Both the position numbers and the translations under genes were made by a program. From the NCBI GenBank assembly GCA_916610825.1, contig OU744448.1, positions 13,763,936 through 13,827,935 on the forward strand: a stretch of DNA of 64,000 bases, in the 5' to 3' direction. How positions within the stretch are numbered: position 1 is the stretch's first letter; each line of letters begins with the position of its first letter. The DNA comes from Haliclystus octoradiatus (lineage: Eukaryota; Cnidaria; Staurozoa; Stauromedusae; Haliclystidae). The notes under the pieces are model-generated. The model did no database searches. It had not been told where the DNA came from and was given only the letters and a program-made list of their open reading frames with translations. Positions 24,428 to 34,881 of this stretch are shown here, one piece after another.

Positions 24428-27400
24428 ATGGAATCAGGAGTTGACAAATCGGTGAGGACGCTATCAGCAACATCTCCATTTTCCGATGATGGTAGGTACA
24501 TAACAATTGATCAAGGTGCAGAGCAATACAGAACCAGGACATGGATTTGACAACAATTTTGCTTGCAGCAACAGTACACCCCAATGATGAGCCAGAACAA
24601 TCACCGAAAACACACTCTCACTTCTAATTAATTACTTGGACAGCCTAAACACGCAACCGTAATGTGTATCATGTATATAGTATTTCCTTTCAATCATTAT
24701 CACAATACACTATGGTTGTATTGCATGATATGGGTATACAAAGCTAAGATTGACGAATTGTTTTTGAGTGTCGCATAAGGACGTGTTAGCTTGTTAAAAC
24801 CTTTCCAGAAAGCCGTTAACTTGTTTTATTCTGACTCACTTATATATCGGAATAATAATATTGTTATAGATTCACATATCATCGTATGGCTAAAGTCGCT
24901 AAAGAGCAGCTTACATATATTTGACTTATATTTGCTACAATTGCACACATTCTGTACCTCTAATGTCGATAACAATTCTCATATTCCTTCCGTGCATGCA
25001 GGATCAGAAAATTCATCGAAAAGGAGTTGGGATGATAAAACAGGATTGGAGGATTCAAAAAGACGGAAAGTTACAAATAGAGACTCACCTACAAAGTATG
25101 GAAGACAGATGAAATATAGTAATACCATAGTTGGTAATACTGAATCCACGGCATGTGCTGATGTACGTTTGGAATGCGGAGAACTGTGGCGCAAATTCAA
25201 CGAATTAGGAACAGAAATGATTATTACGAAAGCGGGAAGGTAAAGATTGACAATTTCGAACATCCTTTAATGCAATGTCATCGTTAGTAATAGAATTGCA
25301 ATATCGCTACGACTCACCCTGGGTGTATGTTTCTATGCTCACTATAATTGGTCAGTACTGTGCTTTTATATTGTAAAGTAGACCCGTAGGCAGTACTGTA
25401 GACCGGTCGATCGATATAGCAGTACTTTTTAAATATGTATAATGTAAATACTGTTTCTAGTCTTGAGGCTATGCGTATAACCATGGTTGATACAGCGAAG
25501 GTTCATATATTGTAATCATTATTGAATTCCAATGCATTATAAAATATGAAATTGGCAATGCAAGCTATATAGGATCCGTACTTCATTTTGTGGAAATCTA
25601 TGCACTGCACATCGTCCACTATACTAAGAATGTGCTAAGAATGTGCTCCTAATAGGAGCCAGGATAAACCATGATAGACTAGACTCTTAGATACTTGCGG
25701 AATCATCGAGTCAAAAAATATGTCTTCAAAGGTGGTACATTTGAACATCATTTCTATTGTCCTATTTGCCAAACGTCCCTACTTAATTAATACAAACTCA
25801 ATCATTTCTATCATCTGATACAGTAGTTACATTAATCTGATCGGACTTTAATCATTAATTACATCTATTTACAGGAGAATGTTTCCAGTAGTTCGTGTCC
25901 GTTGTTCTGGTCTCATACCAAATGATCAGTATTTAATAGTGATTGATATACAGCCCGTGGATGATATGAGATATCGTTACGCTTATCACCGTTCCACGTG
26001 GCTAATTGCTGGTAAAGCAGACCCACATCCAGTTAAAAGATATTATATGCATCCTGATTGCCCATTTACTGGCGAACAGTTAATCAATCAAGTCATTTCA
26101 TTTGAGAAAGTTAAACTAACTAACAATGACCTAGATCAACATGGACATGTAAGTATAGTAATTTCCATATTACAAAGTATAATTTACATCATTGATTAAA
26201 TATCATCCTAATATATCAATAGACAATTATCACAATCATACATCATAATGCATCCCGCCCTTGATATTTGGAAGACTTTGGTTGGGACAAAAAGGCAGCT
26301 AATTATTCCCCTTAATTGTTTAATCTTCCATACAGGTAATCCTCAATTCAATGCATAAATACCAGCCTGTTATAAAGATCATTTCCAAACCACCGAAATG
26401 GGACGGAGTTAATTTCAGAGATATTGAACCTATCGTTGCTGAATCACCTGGATTTAAATTCCCGGAAACAGTTTTCATAGCCGTCACCGCTTATCAAAAT
26501 CAATTGGTAAGTGTTTAATGATTCATGAGTCAACATATCCCAATCCGATTTTATAATTGTATTTATGACATTTGTACATCTTTACATTATTACATTAATA
26601 TGTTTAATGTTTAATCCCTTTCTCAGATAACGAAATTGAAGATAAACAGTAATCCATTTGCAAAAGGATTCCGGGATTCGTCACGATTTTTCAATTCGGA
26701 TAAGTAAGTGACGATTACCATTACAAAGTACTCTTCTACTGTATTTTAAATTGTGCTCTTTCAGCCCTTGCACACAGAGCTTGTCCCAAATGTGGGTTCA
26801 TGCAGGAAACGCTTTTTAAAAATAAATTTTAGTGCACAATCCGTTCTCAAGACTATTATTTTTAACTCTGTATTGATGATATACTATGATTGACTTTAGC
26901 AAACCGAACAAACAAACCTATCCAAATTGCTACTGCCCTAGTGAACCATTACGTTCATGTCCACATCATCACTGCAACCCATCAAGCATGATAAATAACA
27001 ACAACAATCACATCCAACCAACCAATAACCATCCTGATAAAGTCAGAGTTGATCTATCTGTAGCGCAACAACCTTACCAGTCTGATGCACAGCTCGTTAC
27101 ATCACAGAAAGGTCAGTATTAAATCTGTATATATTGCAGTACTTTGTCAAACTGCTCACTTGGTATTGGGCGCGGCTTTTACTATCTATTACAATATTTA
27201 AATTAACACAAACTTATTTAGGATTTTACAGTTGAACTTTAAATCGAAATGCCATTTCCCCGACAAGGTAGAAGGAGCTTATACATTTCCTAGACAGTCA
27301 ACATGATTTCGCCTCAAATGAAGGGGTTGATGATTGTCCCAATAGGGCAGACTGCAGCCCACTGCCTCCTCTCTGGTACCAGCCCTGTTTCTCGCAATAT

Positions 27401-27886
27401 CAATTCCATGATATAATAACAAGAAAAACATTTTGGCCCAAGATATATTTTTACTGTGTGGTGACATACACATTACTGAAATTTATGTGATTGCAGGACA
27501 GTGTAATTAAAGTGTCCCGGATTCACTTGCATGTGAAATGATTTTGTTTTCCAGAGTATCGTTACCCATCTACAATAGTGAATTCATCAATGGTAGCTGA
27601 CATAGGTCCACCACAATCAAGTGGAGGAGCAACTAACACTGAATCCGCAGTTGGTGTGGAATACCAAAGCTATCGATTTCCTGTTCCTCCCCCTACTGAT
27701 TGGCATGTGAATGGATCTACTGCACCACAGTTTCTACCAATTCATGGATATCAAGCAATCGGTCCACCTCAGCCACCTGGAACAGCCTATCTACCTCCTT
27801 ACATACCAACAATTCAAGGTGTTTGGACTCAGAATCAATCAGCTTACTATTCGTCAATGTACAATGCAAGGCATCATATGAAATGA
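24428..27886 (+). CDS. TBX20: T-box transcription factor, TBX20 type, complete
   Basis: A sequence-specific nuclear DNA-binding regulator; TBX20 acts in heart and neural development in other animals. Exons: 24428-24491, 25002-25239, 25875-26148, 26336-26506, 26627-26703, 26900-27111, 27555-27886. Phases agree throughout, giving 455 codons plus TGA (human TBX20 is about the same length). The T-box spans residues ~76-269: VRLECGELWRKFNELGTEMI, ITKAGRRMFP, PVDDMRYRYAYHRSTWLIAG, PFTGEQL, VISFEKVKLTNNDLDQHGH, NSMHKYQP, TAYQNQLITKLKINSNPFAK and GFRDSSR. AYHR-SxW, PFTGEQL, SFEKVKLTNN-LDQHGH and QNQLITKLKI point to TBX20 rather than TBX1/10 or TBX15/18/22. The N-terminus is charged (SKRSWDD, DSKRRKV); the C-terminus is Asn/His- and then Pro/Tyr-rich. 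An odd point is KYQPVIKI, where most T-box proteins have KYQPR. Orthology needs a tree; membership of the T-box family is certain. Confidence 0.93.
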
Positions 27887-28507
27887 AGCTAAATATTCTT
27901 TATTTATGTAATAAATTCAATTAATAAAATTACTGTACAAAATTTATAGCTATATACTGTATTATACAAAGAACTTATGGTGACACACTATTGTTTGATT
28001 AGCCTATTGTATGCATGGATATTTGATCACACACACCTAGGAATCATGAGCAAACTCCGTATTCACTGATATTGTTTCCATGTGTTAATACATTACGCCA
28101 GGCCCATAGATAATATATATTGTGTTACGTACGTTACGCCGAAATTATCCTGTGCTGAACTGCGCTGATTCTGATTAATTTGGCGTAGCCATCTAGACCG
28201 GATTCAAATTTCTTCTATTGTTTCCGATAAATGTTGATATATTCTTGAAATTCTGATTTGACGTTAAAAGTCGTTGACGTTAAATTTGATGTTAGAAGAT
28301 ACTGTGCCATTCGATCCAGACCTGTAAGAGACCTCTTGGCTTATATACAATATTCATATGTCCTTGTGATAAACTAGAAACTCAATAGGCGATGACGAAA
28401 TCGAAACATTACAATTGACACTAACAGTAGATCCATCCATTTCTGTTATGATTTCTGGCTACTCGCACTGCGCACGTAATTTGATTTGGCTAAGGTTGGT
28501 AATGTTG
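27887..28507. other. Convergent 3' flanks of the T-box and microprotein genes
   Basis: AATAAA at 27910-27915 and 27923-27928 probably serves the T-box mRNA. TTTATT (AATAAA on the minus strand) at 27900-27905 could serve the opposing gene. No open frame for a transporter or other protein follows the microprotein gene on the minus strand. Confidence 0.5.
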
Positions 28508-28741
28508 CTAACCTTTTGAAAATATATCACGGACATATTTGATGCTTTTATCAAATTCAGTCTTGACATCAGGCAAGTTACCTGAATTCTGTTCTATATA
28601 AATTCCTGCAATAGTCCCAATAATTGTACCTAAGAAAACCGTTTTGTTGATGTGTGAAAATACGACTCCTAAAGCAAAGCCTTTTGCTAATCTCCAATCA
28701 AATGGTTTCCGTTCTTTTGTATCTTTTTTAGAATTATCCAT
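28508..28741 (-). CDS. SLC35A4-upstream-ORF-type mitochondrial microprotein homologue
   Basis: A 77-residue single-exon protein. The C-terminal two thirds align with the human microprotein encoded upstream of SLC35A4 (a mitochondrial inner-membrane protein). Shared features are a KGF start, a short loop, LG-x3-GT-x2-GIY-x2-Q around one membrane segment (residues ~35-49), then P-(D/N)-V and a charged helix ending KG. The segment carries a glycine zipper, G38-x3-G42-x3-G46. The N-terminus (first 20 residues) is Lys/Asp-rich and not conserved. The start is supported by an in-frame TAA 12 bp upstream. The gene is head-to-head with NUP98 (548 bp between start codons). No SLC35A4 ORF follows, unlike in vertebrates. 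Function is inferred from the family; homology rests on pattern matching over about 50 residues. Confidence 0.75.
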   Translation of the reverse strand: MDNSKKDTKERKPFDWRLAKGFALGVVFSHINKTVFLGTIIGTIAGIYIEQNSGNLPDVKTEFDKSIKYVRDIFSKG

Positions 28742-29288
28742 ATCAGAATCTTAAGGCTACTTTAGACGTGTGATGTAGTCTATATCTTATTAATCTATGA
28801 GAAAATTCTTCTTCACTATTTTCAATCTCCGTCTCTCCTTTTGGCTTTTCTTCACAAAATTTTGAGGAACTTCTCGCTTCTTGGCGCCCTTGTGCTCTAG
28901 CCTCGTAGATATTAAAATCTGACAAATATATCACCTCTTACAATATGAGTATAAATTTTCCGTACATTATAATACAGTAATAAAAATCAGTAATAACTCT
29001 TAAAATGATGAAAAAAGTAAATCATGCGAAAAATGGTGACTTTCTTTTGAATTCATTTGATATTGAGGTTGAACTGGACAAATCCAGTCGAGGCCAATCG
29101 TAAACACGAGGCCATTGCTGTTCGGCGCGATCTGCAAGTTTCGGTTGAGTAGCAATTAGACTGATGATTTGAACTGTAATTATCACGATATTTACTTGTA
29201 ATCGCTGGAGATACCATAAATTAGTGATTATTTATATTTATTATGACTCATTTGTCTGTTTACATTGTAATCTGAATTTTGAGCTACG
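28742..29288. promoter_or_regulatory. Shared intergenic (bidirectional) promoter region of NUP98 and the microprotein gene
   Basis: The two start codons are 548 bp apart and diverge. A CpG-containing patch at about 29090-29150 (TCGAGGCCAATCG, TTCGGCGCGATC) is the likeliest promoter core; it includes CCAAT in GGCCAATCG. Bidirectional use is inferred from spacing only. Confidence 0.4.
28743..28918 (-). CDS. Possible upstream cistron or coding exon ending next to the microprotein start
   Basis: An open frame on the same strand as the microprotein ends with TGA one base before its ATG (TGA-T-ATG). A splice-acceptor-like TTTGTCAG precedes it (AG at 28919-28920). The product is charged (EARAQGRQEARSSSKF, EEKPKGETEIENSEEEF) and ends RLIRYRLHHTSKVALRF; I do not recognise it. 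It has no ATG of its own unless joined to an upstream exon. A candidate start, MASCLRLASTGFVQF, lies near 29135 but has no convincing donor. It may simply be 5' UTR. Confidence 0.25.
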
Positions 29289-32200
29289 ATGTTTGGTCAA
29301 AACACAGCCAAAACACCGTTTGGTAGTAGCACTTTTGGCAGCAATACTGGTGGGGAACCAAAGTTGAAATATATCTCTGTATCCAGTCTTATTACTTCTC
29401 GTTCTTTAATGTTTTAATGATATATATCTTTTTAATTTAAAGCATTTGGTGCTCAAGCCACTACTCCCTTTGGGCAATCGTCGACTGGAGGTATATTAGT
29501 TGGCCATGAATTGAAATACAATACATGTTAGTTGTTGTTCTTATAGCCAGGCCTATTCGAGATTACTGAATTGCTTCTCGGGACCCAGATCTGATTTAGA
29601 TGCTTTCTCAGAATACCAATGTATACTAAGTGGTATTCATATGTTTTAGGACTTTTTGGTAGCAAAACACCAGCTGCTGGAGGGTTCGGGACTCCTTCGT
29701 TTGGTGCTCAAACCACAGGATTTGGTGCTACTTCATCAACTGGTACTAACCTATTCGGTGCCAATACTAGTACATCTGGTGGATTGTTTGGTCAGCAGTC
29801 TGGTGGAGGTAAGATGTTCTCTTCTCTTTAGTAGGAAGGTTTTCATTCCATGGTTTGTCAACTTGAATTTGATATGGTAGACCCCAGGCCCAGACTGATG
29901 ACTGATGAGTTTGCTCTATGCGTCCAAATGATTTGCCGCAGTAACAAGAATTTGAATATCGATCTAGGCCGTTTCTTCAGTTACACTGTCAGGCCTACAT
30001 CATTTGAGTTATAAACAAGTTTATCCGCTCAAATTACAAACGCTACAGTATTGGGTAGACCTAAAATTAAGTTTTCGTTCATTCTCTACGATTGCAAAAA
30101 AATTGAGACCATGTTTAATAGATCACCGCTTCGAAATATGACTGGTTAACTGCCATTGTTTGCTACAGCGTGCAATCGAAGTCCACTTTTTGAATCATGA
30201 ACGCAAAGATTTTTAGTGTAAAAACAGGAGACAATTTTATTAAACCGTAGTTAGAACTTAGAACCTCAAACCAAACAGCAACCCTTAGGCTATCTTGCAT
30301 TCAAGTTGAAGGGGCAAACTGGACAGACCAACCAATCATTTGAAGAAAAATATAATTTCAAAACATCACTTTCAATAATCATAAAAATTATGACATCACA
30401 AAATTGTTTGGAGTTTTCACAAGGGGTAGGCTAATCTGGAATAAATCACAAGAAGAAGTAGCCTAATTATTTAAATAATACTTTTTCATTCCGGTTTCCA
30501 TTTGATTCAGCTTATCGTTGAAGACATTTTTCACATAATCAAATAAACAAATAATAATAATATATGGTGAAGGAGTCAAAGACTACACATTCTAAACTAT
30601 TAGGCCTACTAAAGTTTCACACATTTCATTGCGATTTTCAGACAGATTTTTCACTCAATTAGTATTTACCACTCTGTCAAATTAAGTTGCTAACCGTTTG
30701 TTACATTTTAAAAATCATGAGTTTGTATGTACTTATTTATTCATTTTTATTTTATTTTTTAATTATTGTTCAATCTCACAAATTGAACAGGTAAGATTCA
30801 ATAGCTACACATTTTTAGAATATGGTATATATGATGCAGACAAGCCACATTTGTTACAAGCATATATGACCTTCTTGACAAAGAATTATGATTTTATGAC
30901 ATACAGGCTGTCACAAAACGCGGGATCCTGGTTCCCGAAAGGCCAGCACAAATCAGAAGGTTTTCAATTATCAAAGTGTGTTTTCTTTATTTAAAATTAT
31001 AATTTTGGATTTCACATCATCATCAGTACTTTTTCAATACGCCCAATGACATGTCTTTTCCAATTTTTGAACTTGCACTTTGTCAGTACAGTTCCAATAA
31101 ATTTTCAGTACTTTTTGCAAAAAGTATTGAATTCATGCCAGTACCATTTCAGCACATTTTCAGTACATTTTTAGCACTTTTTCAGCACTTTTCGAAATTC
31201 AAAGTGCTGGTATAAGTATCAATTAGAAACAGCAACAACACCAAATGTATACAGTATTAAAAATTTGCCTGTATCTATAAGGGTGTAGCCTATATCTATA
31301 TATCGTCTATCTGTCTGTCTGTCTGTTTATCTATCTATCAACGTATCTATCTTTCACATAGCCAGCCTAGTCAAAATGAACTGAATGACAATACTTAATA
31401 CAAAGTAATGCATAAATTCTATATAAAAATGACGCATTCACAACTCAGTGGAAGTTGATAGGCAAAAAGTTACGTGGTACTTCACAGACTCTATGTTTTC
31501 AATACAAATTGTATCCTACATCACATTGGATCTTTTGGAAAGTATATAAATAGAACCTCTATGTCACTGACCAACCTTACAAAACAAAAGACATATATGT
31601 ACTGTACGTCTTACGTTATACTTATGAATAGATTTACAGGGATGTTTGTGCAATAGGCAATTATACAATAAAGTAACTAGTAATACCTAGTACCTGCCAG
31701 GTAAGATTAATATTACCACAATGAGTTCCAGACTTAATGTTGTTTGCTTTCAAAATCGAAATAGCTTCACTGTAATTTAATTTCAAGAAGTGATAGATAA
31801 TTGTGCATTATTTATTTTTAGAAACCGAAACTAGACAGATTAATGGCTATTTTCAACTATCTTTGCAAATTTACGGTCTTCAACGTTTCTGTTTGCCAAC
31901 TGCAGGCTGATATGTCCAGGCTAAAATCTATTCAAAACTTTTGTCTATTTATTGCTTTTCATCCAATATGCCGCATTGCTTGCAAGCTGACATTTGGAAG
32001 GAAAATTTTGAATTACTATTTTTCAATGTCAACTTTTGAATATTTTATTAGTAATACCAGCCAAACAACATCAAAACAATCATTAAAATTATCGTCAAAT
32101 TTGATTGGCTAATGTAAACAAAGTTGTATTCATTTCCAAAAGCGAAACGATTTCCATAGAATCTTACGCTTGCACAGATTTTATGACACATCAGCAAAAC

Positions 32201-34568
32201 AAATAATTAGATTACAAAAATAACTCATTGTGTTTTGAAACGCACCAAGTGATAACTTATTATTCAATTGTAATATTAGTTGGCTTTGACCGCATTTCAG
32301 CAAGGACAAAAGTAATTTAACGTAGGCTATTACTCAATGAATCATATTGATTGTATATTGTGGTACCTCTTGTGTTGCAGCTTTCACATTCAACCAACCT
32401 GCACAGCCATCAACTGGATTATTTGGATCAAGTAATGCTTTCAAAACACCACAAAGCACTAATGTGTTTGGTCAAACAAATTCTGCTTTTGGAGGTAAGC
32501 ACAACCTACACTTCAAAACTATTATAAGCAATGGAAGAGTAAAGAAATCTGTAGGAAATAGTAATGTTCTGTTTGATCTGGACTTTGTTATTTAAAATGC
32601 CACAACGCTGGTATTTTGAGTAATAGTTTGCTTAGATAAATAGATGAAACAATGGTGGAGGATTGTTATTGGGATTTAGCTTGATCTGATCAGAATGCAA
32701 TATCTTAAATACTCCAAGTTCTACGCAATAATTCTTCTGTAAATTATATGCTCATCTTGCTTGTATTGTGATAAAACGATAAGGATATGGTTGCTCCTGT
32801 TCAGGTTTTGGTGGTGCAGCAACTACACAGGCAAGTAGTACTGGATTGTTTGGCACTCCTTTTGGCTCAACAAGTACCGCACCAGCAGCTGGTACAAGTC
32901 TCTTCGGAGGGACAGGTAAGAATATAGTATGACTAAAAATTGTAAAATGGGTTGTATGACTATCAGAAGTTTCATGAATAGATCTGAACATAAAACACAC
33001 TTTCTTTCTGAAACCTAATCAAGCAACTAACAAACTCCGTAAAATGAAAGTGATAGTATCTCATGCCATATATAGATGTGTCTACCAACATCTACCACTG
33101 TGCTTCATTAACATACTTTATCTTCAGCAATACGAGAACTGTCATAGTGTATGATTGCTATTCTGCAATGTGGATCTTCATTTACCTGTTGTGACCAAAT
33201 GTCATTTTTGTCATCATCAAACTCTGTCTAGCTTTGCATTATAGCTGCTCTGGTTGCTTTTATTGTTAAAAATATGTTGTTGTATTTATCCGTCAGGCTT
33301 TGGTGCCACTGCAGCAACTGGAACAACTGTCAAATTTGATGTGAGTTGTGTGCAAACTGGAAAGTCTTGACATGACTTTCTAAGATTTAAAAAATGAATG
33401 TACCAAAACTTTTCGCCACTGAAACTTTCAATGTTTCTATTTTAGCCTGTCACAAGTCAAGAACAAATTCAACGCAATGGTACCTCAATGACGATAAAAG
33501 GAATGTTTCAATCAATAACAGCAATGAGTGCATATGAAAGTAAAAGTTTAGAGGTAATAAATCAAATCTCGATAGATCCTTTTCATCAAGATTTGTGTTT
33601 ACGCATAAAAGTAAAAATACAGGGACTAGACGGTTGCGTCAAATCGGATTTTCCAAACTTAATTTATACCTTTTCATCAACTATCGGATTTTAATAACTT
33701 GATACATATCAAAATGATGAAAATGTGTCATTATTATAAGCTACATTCTACATTGGTAGCTTATTATTGTATCTTAATGTTCTTTGTAGATATGTCTTTT
33801 ATGATAGAAAAAGTTTATACTGCTTAATTTGATTTTCCCTTCACATTCAGGAACTGAGATGGGAGGACTATTCTGCTGGAAGGAAAGGTGGCACTACCAC
33901 AGCTGCTACCACTGGATTGTTTGGTGCAGCAAAACCAACTACAGGCCTTTTTGGACAGACAGCTGGCTCTACTCTGGGTGGCTTTGGTCAAACACAGACT
34001 GCTGGAACAAGTCTATTTGGTGCTAATCCAACAGCTGCAACCCAAAGTGGTGGTCTGTTTGGTAGTAAACCCGTTGGAACTGGGTCTATATTTGGTGGTA
34101 CTAGTACTGCCGCAACATCTGGGTTTGGGGGGTTTGGTACTCAATCGACTGGTGGTGGGCTATTTGGACAAACAAGCACAGGAACAACAGTAAGTGAATT
34201 TCAATGTGTTCTTATGTGATGGTGTATGACAGCTTTGTTTTAGGAAACTCATAATATAGTTGTATCTAGCCTACTACATAAATGTAGATGATATTTCAAA
34301 TTATCAATTTTCCAATTGTTAATATTTTCCAGGGTGGGCTATTCGGAGCAACAAGCACTGCGGTCGCTCCTACTAATCTTTTTGGGGCTACTACAGCAGC
34401 AGCAGCGCCATCTACTGGTTTATTTGGATCAACTGCTTTTGGTGCTCAACCACAGGTAACTTTAAATGTATATATGATTATAGGTCTGCTGTTCATAGAA
34501 TACTACTGCTGGTATTTTATAATCATATATTCCTTATTCCTATTTGTGTTACTCTGTTGAGTTGTTTG

Positions 34569-34646
<78 letters not shown>

Positions 34647-34844
34647 TATGATAGAGTCAAAGAATACACATTATTTAGTGTTACTCAAGTTTCACACATT
34701 TCACTGCGATCTTCAGACAAATTTGTTACTCAATGAAAAATATACCTATAAATATAAATGTATTATTTACCACTCTGTCAAATGACGACATAGAGCCCTA
34801 TATCATCTGCTATTAGATAAACATAAATTTTTTTATTACCTAAT

Positions 34845-34881
<37 letters not shown>

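Noticed and set aside
24791-25243. 150-codon frame overlapping T-box exon 2
   Set aside because: Only 25002-25239 is exon. The part before it is intron, shown by the CATGCAG acceptor at 25001 and the phase from exon 24428-24491.
30698-30994. 98-codon frame in a NUP98 intron, with ...GIYDADKPHLLQAYMTFL...
   Set aside because: No Nup98 similarity, and the FG exons on either side (29650-29808 and 32381-32494) join in phase without it. No splice sites in phase.
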